NCBI RefSeq assembly: GCF_003071065.1
Contig: NZ_QCXX01000007.1
Coordinates: 669-64,668, forward strand
From: Sphingobacterium athyrii
GTDB lineage: Bacteria > Bacteroidota > Bacteroidia > Sphingobacteriales > Sphingobacteriaceae
DNA: 64,000 nt
Reading direction: 5' to 3'
Shown: positions 43,617 to 53,579 of the stretch, one piece after another
How the letters are laid out: the number at the start of each line of letters is the position of its first letter
Numbering within the stretch: position 1 is the first letter of the stretch
Translations under genes and position numbers: made by a program
Notes under the pieces: model-generated
Database searches by the model: none
What the model was told of the DNA's origin: nothing
The model's input: only the letters and a program-made list of their open reading frames with translations

Positions 43617-46034
43617 ATGAAAGGTTTAAAATTAATTTTAAGACAATGGGGACGTAACCGTCTGTTTACCTTCCTTAATATCATCGGTCTAGCGATCGGG
43701 ATCAGCGCAAGCTGGATTGTATTTCGGATTGTCAACTACGAATTCAGTTTTAACCAGAATCATCCCGGCAAGGAACGGATTTATAAGCTTTACTCCGCCT
43801 TTAAGGAAGGTGAAAATATCCATCGTTTTGATGGGACTCCCTACCCGCTTGGTACTTACCTCGGGAATAATTTAAAGAAAGATCTGACCGGATTGGAATT
43901 GGTTGCACCGATCGCTAATCGATCATTTGAAAGCATCAAGGTTAAGCGTTCCAACAATGAAACCTTGGAGTTCAATGAGCAGGACCAAATTATTTCTGCT
44001 ACTGCGGACTATTTTAAACTTGTTCCCTACAAATGGATTGTTGGTAATCCGAATACCGCACTCAAAAACAACAATGAGATCATCCTGACGGCCTCACGTG
44101 CAAAACAATATTTCCCCGATGCAGACTTAAAATCCCTTCTCGGCAAGACAATGCAATACGATGATCAGCTCCTTACCGTGACCGGAGTTGTCGCCGACTT
44201 AGACTACCCGAGCAGTTTTATCTCCAAAGAATTTATCCGTGTAAACCCCAATCCTCAGGAAGCAGAGAATTGGGAAAATTCAAGTTCAAATTTCCATGTT
44301 TATGTTAAATTAACTGAAACCGGAAGTCCCGCGCAAGTAATTGGCGCTGCAACCAAAAAGTTCAATGAGATGGTCGGAGAAAAATTCAAACAGTACAATA
44401 TAACGGCTGGTTACGAATTAGCTCCGCTTACTGAATTACATTTCAATAAATTCGTCTTAAACAGCAGTGACAAGCAGGTCATGTATGGACTTATTGGCAT
44501 TGCGGCATTTTTGCTCATACTGGCCAGCATTAATTACATCAACTTGACGACAGCCCGTGTTCCCGCCAGGGCCAGGGAAATCGGCATCCGAAAAACATTG
44601 GGTGAGCAACCCCGGCACCTGACATTGTCTTTTATCAAAGAAACATTTTTTACCTGTCTATTTGGGCTATTATTCTCCTGGCCATTGGTCAAGATATTTG
44701 AACTTACCTTTAGTTCATATCTCCCGCAAAATATAAATGCCTATTCAGATGGTTTATCTGTTTTTATCTTTCTATTGGGTCTTATTATCCTACTTACGTT
44801 GATTTCCAGTCTGTATCCAGCCTACCTTATTAATAAAGTCCATGTCGTCGAAGCCATAAAAATACATGCAACCGATAAAATTTCCTTTGGTGGTATTTCA
44901 CTCCGCAAGATTCTCATTGTATTTCAATTTGTGATCGCCCAGGCTTTTGTCGTACTGACAGTGATCATGGGTTTACAGTTACAGCATGCTTTACACAGTG
45001 ATGTTGGCTTTCAGGATGATGCTGTTATTACCCTCAAACTGCCCTATAAAAAAGCAGAAGATTCAGGCAAAAGTCCGTTTCTTTTGAAAGAACTTCTCCA
45101 AAAATATCCTGAAATCGACCAGGTTTCGCTAGGACACCTCCCAATGAATAACGACCAATGGGGAAATAATATCATGATGCAGAGCGATACCGGTCAGATC
45201 TTGGTCAATATGCCTTTTAAATATATTGAAGAAAATTACCTGGATGTATTCCAAATGAAATTACTGGCCGGGCGGCCCCTCAAACTTTCGGATACAACAT
45301 CAGGAATACTGATCAATCAAAAGGCCATTAGTAAGTTTGGATTTAAAACTCCGGTGGAAGCACTCGGAAAAACCGTAACTGTAAACGATCGTCCAACCAC
45401 AATTGTAGGCATACTGGCCGATTTCCACAACTTTAATCTCCATGCTCCATTAGAACCCCTTGCTATGCAAATCTCAACCAACAAGGGCACGCTGCAGAAT
45501 ATTAATATCAAATTAAATGGAGACCCTAAAAAATGGCACCAGGCGATTGCATCTATAAAGACCGAATGGGAAAACGTATATCCAAATGCACCATTTGCCT
45601 ACCAATTTTATGATCAGCGGATCAAAGAGCTGTATGAGAAAGATTATCGCTTTTATAAAATAATCAATTTGTCAACATCCATTACCATTTTGCTAAGTTG
45701 CCTGGGATTGATCGGATTAGTGACACTTACTACGCATCAGCGGACAAAAGAAATCGGTATACGGAAAATTCTGGGCAGCACGATCAGTGGGATCGTGTTA
45801 TTGTTATCCAAAGATTATATCAAACTTATTATAATTTCAATACTCATCGCCACGCCGATTGCCTGGCTGGCGATTGACAAATGGTTAACAGACTTTGCTT
45901 TTAAAATAGAGCTCAGCTGGTGGATGTTTATCGTTCCGGCGATAGTAACTATTGGCGTAGCATTTTTAGCCATGAGCTATCAATCCATCAGTGCTGCCCG
46001 CGCAAATCCGGTGGATAGTTTAAGGGATGAATAA
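43617..46034 (+). CDS. FtsX/MacB-type ABC permease 3
   Basis: An 805-aa double-FtsX permease. It is closest to permease 4: both begin with RLFTFLN, share GLAIGISA and RIVNYEFSF, and replace the usual GA after the first coupling segment by GE (IRKTLGEQP here). The second coupling segment is RTKEIGIRKILGST and the end is NPVDSLRDE. The last 44 bp are identical to those of permease 4, pointing to recent duplication or gene conversion. Confidence 0.92.
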   Translation: MKGLKLILRQWGRNRLFTFLNIIGLAIGISASWIVFRIVNYEFSFNQNHPGKERIYKLYSAFKEGENIHRFDGTPYPLGTYLGNNLKKDLTGLELVAPIANRSFESIKVKRSNNETLEFNEQDQIISATADYFKLVPYKWIVGNPNTALKNNNEIILTASRAKQYFPDADLKSLLGKTMQYDDQLLTVTGVVADLDYPSSFISKEFIRVNPNPQEAENWENSSSNFHVYVKLTETGSPAQVIGAATKKFNEMVGEKFKQYNITAGYELAPLTELHFNKFVLNSSDKQVMYGLIGIAAFLLILASINYINLTTARVPARAREIGIRKTLGEQPRHLTLSFIKETFFTCLFGLLFSWPLVKIFELTFSSYLPQNINAYSDGLSVFIFLLGLIILLTLISSLYPAYLINKVHVVEAIKIHATDKISFGGISLRKILIVFQFVIAQAFVVLTVIMGLQLQHALHSDVGFQDDAVITLKLPYKKAEDSGKSPFLLKELLQKYPEIDQVSLGHLPMNNDQWGNNIMMQSDTGQILVNMPFKYIEENYLDVFQMKLLAGRPLKLSDTTSGILINQKAISKFGFKTPVEALGKTVTVNDRPTTIVGILADFHNFNLHAPLEPLAMQISTNKGTLQNINIKLNGDPKKWHQAIASIKTEWENVYPNAPFAYQFYDQRIKELYEKDYRFYKIINLSTSITILLSCLGLIGLVTLTTHQRTKEIGIRKILGSTISGIVLLLSKDYIKLIIISILIATPIAWLAIDKWLTDFAFKIELSWWMFIVPAIVTIGVAFLAMSYQSISAARANPVDSLRDE

Positions 46035-46068
46035 AAAGCATTTTATAAAGAATAAAAACTGAATTGTA

Positions 46069-48474
46069 ATGAGTAACGTGAAATTGATTTTTAGACAACT
46101 CTGGCGACATCGTCTTTTTACATTTCTGAATGTATTGGGACTTGCCATTGGTATAAGCGCCTGTTGGTTTATTTTTCGTATTGTCAATTATGAATTTAGT
46201 TTTGACCAACAACATCCAGACAAAGAGCAGATTTACAAAGTATATTCGCATACACAACAGGAGAATGAAAGCGGGGATTTTGACGCAGTACCATTTCCCC
46301 TTCCTTATTACCTGAAAGAGAACTCGCAAGATGTCGAATTGGTTGTACCTTATTATAATCGTTATTTTGAAGTCGTAACACCGGCTTCCAAAAGTGAAAC
46401 GCCCACAGAATTTTCCGGACAGGAAAAGATTTTTGCAACAACTGCCGACTATTTTAAGATGGTACCCTATAAGTGGCTTGCCGGAAGTCCGCATCAGCTT
46501 TTCAAACTCCAAAATGAGGTCGTTCTTACCGCATCACGCGCGAAAGCCTATTTTCCCAAGCTGCAAAATCAGGATATTATAGGCAAGACCATTTCTTATG
46601 ATACGACACAGTTTATTGTATCTGGTATTGTAGAAGACCTGAGTTATCCAAGTACTTTTATTGGTAAGGAGTTTATCAAAATACCTGATCAGGATCCGAA
46701 CCTAAACAATTGGATGATGCTGATGAACTATTATCAGCTATTCGTCAAAGTCAAATCCACCGATCATCTCAAAAATCTAGCCCATACCATCGATCAAAAA
46801 GTATTGCAGATGAATGGCGAAGAATATAAAAAAGAGAACTACAAACAAACCGTTCGTTTTTCGGCATTATCTGAGCTTCATTTTAACCCTATTATACAAA
46901 ATCACAGCAATATCAAGGTGCTTTATGGACTTATCGGAATAGCTGCTTTCCTACTTGTATTAGCTGCTATCAATTACATCAATCTAAGTACGGCGATGGT
47001 ACCTATGCGCGCACGCGCTATCGGTATCCGAAAAACACTGGGTGAACGGGAAATTTACCTGACCAGAAGCTTTTTGACAGAGACTTTTTTGATCGCGCTA
47101 TTCGCATTATTTCTTTCCTGGCCATTGACAAAAATGATGGAATTGCTGTTCAGTGATTTTATTCCTCCAGACCTCAACAACTACAACGACCAGTTCAATC
47201 TGTTGTTATTCATCATCGGATTGCTCGTCTTAATTACATTATTTGCAGGAATATATCCATCGATACTGATCAACAAAGTAAGATTGATCGACGTGATGAA
47301 AATAAAATCACTGTCAAACAATTCTAACAAAGGGGTATTTCTCCGTAAAGGTCTGATTATCTTTCAATTTGTAATTGCACAGATTTTCCTTATTGGCACT
47401 TTCGTGATCAGCATTCAGATCAAACATATGCTCAAAAGTGATTTAGGCTTTAATCAAGATGCAATTGTCACCATATCAATTCCAAATAGAAATGCTGATA
47501 AAGCGACAACAGATCCATTTGTTTTCAAGCAGGCATTAGCTAAATATCCCGAAATCAGCCGTGTTTCCTTGGGGCATTTTCCTATGGACAATAGTTATTG
47601 GGGCAATCCGATTCGCAAATATGGCGAAGAGGAAAGTAAAAATCAGTTTATGCAATACAAATTTGTGGATCAGGATTACATTGACCTTTACCATATTAGG
47701 TTACTCGCCGGTCGTAAACTGTCGATGTCCGACACAAGTTCGGGTATTGTAATTAATGAAAAAGCCATGAAAGAATTAGGATTTAAAAACGCTGACGAAG
47801 CAATTGGACAGGCTGTTGTATCCCGCGACAAAAACGTTAAAATTGTTGGTATCATAGCCAATTTTCACAGCAAAGATCTCCACCAACAATTGAATCCCAT
47901 TGTGATGGAGGTTTCGACCAATAGAAGCCCACTCGGACATATTAACGTTCGCTTGGACAATGATCCTAAAAAATGGCCAACTGCATTGGCAAACCTCGAA
48001 AAAGAATGGAAAAATATCTATCCACATGCAAAATTCAGCTACCGTTTTTACGACCAGGAGATCAAGTCTCTCTACGAGACTGACATGCGATTGTCTAAGA
48101 TTATCAATCTGGCAACAGCGATCACCTTATTGCTGAGCTGCCTCGGCCTCGTTGGTCTAGTCACGATAACAACTGTACAACGCACAAAAGAAATTGGAAT
48201 CCGGAAAGTATTGGGAAGTTCGGTTACCGGTATTATTGGCTTACTGTCCAAAGATTACATAAAACTAATCATCATTTCAATATTGGTATCAACACCAATT
48301 GCCTGGTGGGCCATGAACGAATGGTTACGTGATATTCCATTTAAAATTGAAATACAATGGTGGTTATTTTTTATCCCGGCAATACTCACGATAATGATCG
48401 CATTTATGACATTAAGTTTCCAATCATTGCGGGCTGCCCGCGCAAATCCGGTGGATAGTTTAAGGGATGAATAA
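46069..48474 (+). CDS. FtsX/MacB-type ABC permease 4
   Basis: An 801-aa sister of permease 3 (see shared start and GE change, here IRKTLGERE). The second coupling segment is RTKEIGIRKVLGSSV; the end is NPVDSLRDE. It begins 34 bp after permease 3. The spacer after it (AAGAAGCTCAATAGT) recurs after permease 5, another trace of tandem duplication. Confidence 0.92.
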   Translation: MSNVKLIFRQLWRHRLFTFLNVLGLAIGISACWFIFRIVNYEFSFDQQHPDKEQIYKVYSHTQQENESGDFDAVPFPLPYYLKENSQDVELVVPYYNRYFEVVTPASKSETPTEFSGQEKIFATTADYFKMVPYKWLAGSPHQLFKLQNEVVLTASRAKAYFPKLQNQDIIGKTISYDTTQFIVSGIVEDLSYPSTFIGKEFIKIPDQDPNLNNWMMLMNYYQLFVKVKSTDHLKNLAHTIDQKVLQMNGEEYKKENYKQTVRFSALSELHFNPIIQNHSNIKVLYGLIGIAAFLLVLAAINYINLSTAMVPMRARAIGIRKTLGEREIYLTRSFLTETFLIALFALFLSWPLTKMMELLFSDFIPPDLNNYNDQFNLLLFIIGLLVLITLFAGIYPSILINKVRLIDVMKIKSLSNNSNKGVFLRKGLIIFQFVIAQIFLIGTFVISIQIKHMLKSDLGFNQDAIVTISIPNRNADKATTDPFVFKQALAKYPEISRVSLGHFPMDNSYWGNPIRKYGEEESKNQFMQYKFVDQDYIDLYHIRLLAGRKLSMSDTSSGIVINEKAMKELGFKNADEAIGQAVVSRDKNVKIVGIIANFHSKDLHQQLNPIVMEVSTNRSPLGHINVRLDNDPKKWPTALANLEKEWKNIYPHAKFSYRFYDQEIKSLYETDMRLSKIINLATAITLLLSCLGLVGLVTITTVQRTKEIGIRKVLGSSVTGIIGLLSKDYIKLIIISILVSTPIAWWAMNEWLRDIPFKIEIQWWLFFIPAILTIMIAFMTLSFQSLRAARANPVDSLRDE

Positions 48475-48522
48475 AACAGTAAAGAAGCTCAATAGTAATC
48501 AATACAATAAACACCTATCTCT

Positions 48523-50898
48523 ATGATAAAGAATTATTTAATAACAGCAATCAGGGAATTAAGGAAAAGAAAATTCTATACCGCTATCAATATATTAGGT
48601 TTGTCGGTCAGTCTTACTGCCTCGATATTAATTATTCTCTGGGTACAGGATGAACAAAGTTTTGATAAATTCCATCCAGACTATGAGCATATCTACAAAG
48701 TCAATTCTCATTTAGATCCCGAGCATAATGGTTCTATATGGGAAAATTCTCCTGGTCCGATCGGAAATTATGCACAAAATATACCCGAGGTAGACTATGC
48801 AACGCGTATTTCACAGGACCACAATACGACGCTGGTCAATGATAAGCTAAAACGTCCCGTAACGGATATGAACATCTACTATGTTGACAGTAATTTTTTC
48901 AACATGTTTCATTTTCCGTTGCAAGAGGGCTCCCTTTCAGGTTTTCAGGCAAATTATAAACAAGCGCTTATCACCCCATCGACAGCCGAAAAACTTTTTA
49001 GTACCCAGCAGGCTATCGGAAAAACTTTCCGTTATCAGAAAGATCTCTTTACCGTGGCGGGTATCCTAAAAGATCTCCCGCAAAACTCCTCAATTCAGTT
49101 CGACGTCGTTATCCCGCTAGGTTATCATGCACAGCGATTTACAAACTGGGGCGGTAATGGCAAATGGAAAACAATAGATGAAGACATGGGCAATTACAGT
49201 TTTTCAACCTATGTTAAAGTCAAACCCAACACTTCTGCAGCACTTATCGGAAAATCTATCACAGACTCCTATACCAAAGCCCGTAACGGCGAAAATTCGA
49301 CTGTATTTGTTTTAGACCCGTTAAAAACCATGCATTTAATTGCTCCTGACGGTAATAAATCAACGCTTCGCATGGTGCAGATTTTTGGGATTATTGCCGT
49401 ATTGCTGCTGGTCATCGGTGCGGTAAATTATGTCAATCTGAGCACCGCAAGAGCATTGGATCGGGCGAAAGATGTTGGTATCCGCAAAATAATCGGTGCC
49501 AACCGTCTCCACCTATTCTTACAATTCATCACGGAAACAATCGTTGTATTCCTTTGCTCGCTGCTGATAGCTTTTATCCTTATATTCATCCTTCATACAG
49601 GATATAATCAGATCGCACAAAAATCAATCAGCTTTTCCTTCCGTAATACGGCAATATGGCTATACATTGGAATCGCAATTATAGGGACACTGGGTCTGTC
49701 CAGCATATATCCTGCGATACAACTTTCATCATTTAATCCAATCCATTCGTTAAAAGGAAAATCCGTAAAAGGGGTTTCTTCAAATACGATGCGTAAAATA
49801 TTGGTGGTTTTCCAATTTACACTCTCCGTGACACTGATTGTATGCACACTGGTGATCCGAAACCAATTGGCTTTTATCCAAAAGATCAATCTCGGCTATG
49901 ACAGAGATCATGTCATGACTCTTGGTCTTCCGGAAGAAGCCTATAAACATATGGATGCGATACGGACCGAACTCAAAAACAACAACGCTATTCAGGCTGT
50001 CTCCTTGTCCGGCGTTTACAATATGACGGATTTCGGAAATGCAACCGGAGATATAGACTGGCCAGGCAAGTCCAAAGACAACAAACTGATTGTTGCTCAG
50101 GCAACCATTGATAAGAATTTTATTCCATTGATGGGTATTCAATTTCTGGAAGGAGAAAACTTTACCGGTATGCCGGCTGATTCGTCTGGATATGTCATCA
50201 ATGAGACCTTAGCGAAACAAATGGGCTTAAAACCGCCTTACGTGGGATCCAACATGAGTTTTCATGATGTTCCGGGACAAATTATCGGTGTGGTAAAAGA
50301 CTTTCACTTCAAATCCATCAAAGACAGAATAGGACCGATGGTCTTTTGGACGCGTTATGGAGCAGGTACTTTATATGTCAAAACAAGTACGACAAAAGCT
50401 CCTGAGGCGATTAAGGCATTAGAAAAAATTTATAACCGTTATCCTTCCGATGCTCCATTTAACTATACATTCATCGATCAGCAGTTTGACAATTTGTATA
50501 AATCGGAGCGCCGCACTGGCCTGTTATTCAACATTTTTGCGGGCATCGCAATTTTTATATCCGCTTTGGGTCTGTTTGCACTGGCAACTCACGAAGCACA
50601 AATGCGCATAAAGGAAATCGGAATCCGCAAAGTACTCGGAGCAAGCACCTTTGGTGTCGTCAGACTACTGGGCAAAAATTTCGTGATCCTCGTTTCCATT
50701 GCCATTCTGATAGCATGCCCTATCGCAGTTTACCTGATGAAACAATGGTTGAGCAATTTTGCCTATAAAACAGATCTGGACGTACAAACGTTTGTCCTGG
50801 GAAGTATTTTGGCCTTGCTGATCGCAATTATCACCGTTAGTTATCAGGCCGTTCGCGCAGCTTTGAGCAACCCAGTAGATAGTCTAAGAGATGAATAA
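48523..50898 (+). CDS. FtsX/MacB-type ABC permease 5
   Basis: A 791-aa double-FtsX permease with coupling segments RAKDVGIRKIIGANR and RIKEIGIRKVLGAST and the end NPVDSLRDE. The periplasmic domains differ strongly from permeases 3 and 4 while the membrane parts remain similar, as in the rest of the array. A 210-bp gap follows, which contains a short permease-like relic. Confidence 0.92.
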   Translation: MIKNYLITAIRELRKRKFYTAINILGLSVSLTASILIILWVQDEQSFDKFHPDYEHIYKVNSHLDPEHNGSIWENSPGPIGNYAQNIPEVDYATRISQDHNTTLVNDKLKRPVTDMNIYYVDSNFFNMFHFPLQEGSLSGFQANYKQALITPSTAEKLFSTQQAIGKTFRYQKDLFTVAGILKDLPQNSSIQFDVVIPLGYHAQRFTNWGGNGKWKTIDEDMGNYSFSTYVKVKPNTSAALIGKSITDSYTKARNGENSTVFVLDPLKTMHLIAPDGNKSTLRMVQIFGIIAVLLLVIGAVNYVNLSTARALDRAKDVGIRKIIGANRLHLFLQFITETIVVFLCSLLIAFILIFILHTGYNQIAQKSISFSFRNTAIWLYIGIAIIGTLGLSSIYPAIQLSSFNPIHSLKGKSVKGVSSNTMRKILVVFQFTLSVTLIVCTLVIRNQLAFIQKINLGYDRDHVMTLGLPEEAYKHMDAIRTELKNNNAIQAVSLSGVYNMTDFGNATGDIDWPGKSKDNKLIVAQATIDKNFIPLMGIQFLEGENFTGMPADSSGYVINETLAKQMGLKPPYVGSNMSFHDVPGQIIGVVKDFHFKSIKDRIGPMVFWTRYGAGTLYVKTSTTKAPEAIKALEKIYNRYPSDAPFNYTFIDQQFDNLYKSERRTGLLFNIFAGIAIFISALGLFALATHEAQMRIKEIGIRKVLGASTFGVVRLLGKNFVILVSIAILIACPIAVYLMKQWLSNFAYKTDLDVQTFVLGSILALLIAIITVSYQAVRAALSNPVDSLRDE

Positions 50899-50940
50899 AA
50901 GAAGCTCAATAGTGATCAGAGAAAGTGATGGGTATCAGAA

Positions 50941-51036
50941 ATGATCCCATTACGATCTCTACACGATTATTTCATTAACAAACAAGAGGCATTGGCCAAC
51001 CTCATACATAGTTTAAAAGATGATTACATAAAATAA
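50941..51036 (+). pseudogene. 31-codon frame resembling a permease C-terminus
   Basis: The frame ends QEALANLIHSLKDDYIK. ALANLIHSLKDD resembles ALSNPVDSLRDE, the end of permease 5, at most positions. It lies in the longest gap of the first permease block. I read it as the remaining tail of a deleted permease; chance similarity of a short stretch is possible. Confidence 0.35.
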
Positions 51037-51108
51037 TGAAGAGCTCATAAGGCAATCTTACTAAAAACAAATAACATACATAACTGAATAAATCAAAAAA
51101 CAGCAACC

Positions 51109-53526
51109 ATGATACAAAATTATATTAAAATAGCCTGGCGCAATATTCTCAAGAATAGAGGGTATGCCACCATAAATATCATAGGCCTTGCCATTGGCCT
51201 TTCTTGTTGTTTACTAATCGTTATTTATGTACAGCATGAACTCTCGTACGATAAATATCATCTCAACAAAGACCGCATTTATCGTGTCGTACATGACTAT
51301 AAAGAAGTCGGTAGCACATCGCAGCAGCAGATCTGGGGGAATGCCCCAATTGGTGAGGCGCTGAAAGCTGACTTCCCAGAGATAGACAAGATCGTTCAAT
51401 TCTCTGGGCAAACGTCCATCCTACTCAAAAAAGGAGAAAATAGGTTCCAGGAAGAAAATGTATTTTTCATGGATTCAACGGCCTTTGATGTATTCAGCTG
51501 GAAAGTCCTTGCCGGAAATCCACATACAGCACTAAAAAATGCATATTCCGTTGTATTAACAGAAAGCACCGCTAAAAAATATTTCGGCGACCAGAACCCT
51601 ATCGGCAAAACCATTGAAGGTGGGCTCGCTGCTGGCCGCGCAGATGCAGGTTTATATACCGTAACTGCTGTGATGGCAGATGTGCCGGCCAACTCACACT
51701 TTACCTTCGATGCTCTGCTCTCAATGAGTACATTCCGAAAAGCAAGACCAGATGTCTTTGAAAAAGAAGGCTGGGGCTATGTGGACTTTTACACCTATTT
51801 TCTCGCCTCAAAAGACTTTGATCCCGTAAAATTCAATCAAAAAATACCTGATTTTCTCAAGCGACATATCCCGGTGCAAGAAAATGCCAATTCTAGATAC
51901 AATTTCCATCTCGAACCCATGCTTCAGGCTTATATGCATTCTACGGCAGATCGTCAACCCGGAGCAACTGGCAGCTATCAAAATTTGTATATTTTTACGA
52001 TCATCGGCGGGTTTATTCTACTGATTGCCTGTGTGAATTTTATGAATCTGGCTACTTCCAGATCCATGGAACGTGCCAAGGAAGTTGGTGTCCGAAAAGC
52101 AATCGGCGCTAATAAAAGTAATCTGATTCTCCAATTTATGTCCGAATCGCTGGCTCTTGTCTTTTTCAGTGGATTATTGGCAATTGTTCTAGTACTTGCT
52201 TTTCTCCCTTTTTTAGAAGCATTTTCTGGAAAACACCTGACTTATTCATCATTAATGAACGGTACTACTTGGTCAATATTTCTTTTGGCAACAACTGTCA
52301 CCGGACTTTTAGCGGCAAGTTACCCAGCATTGATCCTGGCAAGCTTTCAACCAATTAAAGTCCTTAAAGGAGCTTTTAGCAGCAGTAAGGGCGGGACATT
52401 GTTACGTCGGGGTCTTGTCGTCTTCCAATTCTGTCTCTCCATCGCACTGATTGCTGGTACCGTAATCGTATTTTCGCAATTGAATCAACTGCAACAGCAG
52501 GATCTTGGATTTCAAAAAGCACAACGACTAATCATCGACTATAATTTTGACGAAAAAGTCAACAACAATTTAGAGGCAATCAAAAATACACTTGCAAAAG
52601 ATAAAGATGTGCAGTCGGTGACAGCTTCACGCACCGTACCGGGAGCATTTTTTCCAAATGCCGGAACAGAGATTATGTCGACAGATGGCAAAATGACCGA
52701 TTTCGCTCCATCCCTATATGAGGTAGATATAGACTTTATCCCCAATATGGGCATCAAGATGGTTGCGGGAAGAGCCTATTCACGTGATTTCCCAGCAGAT
52801 ACCGCTCATTCACTCGTTATCAACGAATCTGCGGCCAAATTATGGGGCTACTCAAACCCACAGGACATTATTGGAAAACAATTCAGACAATGGGGCAAAG
52901 AAGGTACGGTCATCGGTGTTGTAAAAGATTTCAACTACCTTTCTTTACATCGTAAAATTGAACCCCTAACCTTGCGTCTTGAACCGGGTAGCAGCCGTTA
53001 TCTAGCCGTTAATTTACAACATGTCAATCAGCAAACGATCGACAGAATCGGTAAATTATGGGCTGAACTCGCTCCCCATCGTCCCTTTTTGTACAGTTTC
53101 TTAGACGATAATTTTAACCGTCAATACGAAGCCGATTATAATTTTAGAAGACTCTTTACCGCATTTTCAAGCCTTGCCCTTTTCATTGCTTGCTTAGGTT
53201 TACTTGGACTTGTGACTTATACGGCGCAACAGCGCACCAAAGAAATCGGGGTGCGGAAAGTTCTCGGTGCATCCATCTATAATTTAGTGCTATTGCTTTC
53301 TTCCGATTTTATCCGACTATTGGTCATCGCAATCTGTATCGCCACACCATTATCGTGGATAGCGATGAACAAATGGCTGGACAATTTTGCGTACCATATT
53401 GAACCAAAATGGTGGATGTTTGCTTTTGCCGGATTGTCAGCTGTATTCATTGCCCTGATCACCGTTAGCTATCAAACATTTAAAGCCGCTAAAGCTAATC
53501 CAGTAGACAGTCTGAGAGATGAGTAA
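51109..53526 (+). CDS. FtsX/MacB-type ABC permease 6
   Basis: An 805-aa double-FtsX permease. The N-terminal helix region is NIIGLAIGLSCCLLIVIYVQ; coupling segments are RAKEVGVRKAIGANK and RTKEIGVRKVLGASI; it ends NPVDSLRDE. The distance to the previous permease (210 bp) is larger than elsewhere, but no sigma-54-like promoter or palindrome pair is seen there, so it is probably read through from upstream. Confidence 0.92.
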   Translation: MIQNYIKIAWRNILKNRGYATINIIGLAIGLSCCLLIVIYVQHELSYDKYHLNKDRIYRVVHDYKEVGSTSQQQIWGNAPIGEALKADFPEIDKIVQFSGQTSILLKKGENRFQEENVFFMDSTAFDVFSWKVLAGNPHTALKNAYSVVLTESTAKKYFGDQNPIGKTIEGGLAAGRADAGLYTVTAVMADVPANSHFTFDALLSMSTFRKARPDVFEKEGWGYVDFYTYFLASKDFDPVKFNQKIPDFLKRHIPVQENANSRYNFHLEPMLQAYMHSTADRQPGATGSYQNLYIFTIIGGFILLIACVNFMNLATSRSMERAKEVGVRKAIGANKSNLILQFMSESLALVFFSGLLAIVLVLAFLPFLEAFSGKHLTYSSLMNGTTWSIFLLATTVTGLLAASYPALILASFQPIKVLKGAFSSSKGGTLLRRGLVVFQFCLSIALIAGTVIVFSQLNQLQQQDLGFQKAQRLIIDYNFDEKVNNNLEAIKNTLAKDKDVQSVTASRTVPGAFFPNAGTEIMSTDGKMTDFAPSLYEVDIDFIPNMGIKMVAGRAYSRDFPADTAHSLVINESAAKLWGYSNPQDIIGKQFRQWGKEGTVIGVVKDFNYLSLHRKIEPLTLRLEPGSSRYLAVNLQHVNQQTIDRIGKLWAELAPHRPFLYSFLDDNFNRQYEADYNFRRLFTAFSSLALFIACLGLLGLVTYTAQQRTKEIGVRKVLGASIYNLVLLLSSDFIRLLVIAICIATPLSWIAMNKWLDNFAYHIEPKWWMFAFAGLSAVFIALITVSYQTFKAAKANPVDSLRDE

Positions 53527-53579
53527 GTAACATAATACAAAAACCGACTATATATAGCACGACACAATCATATACGATC

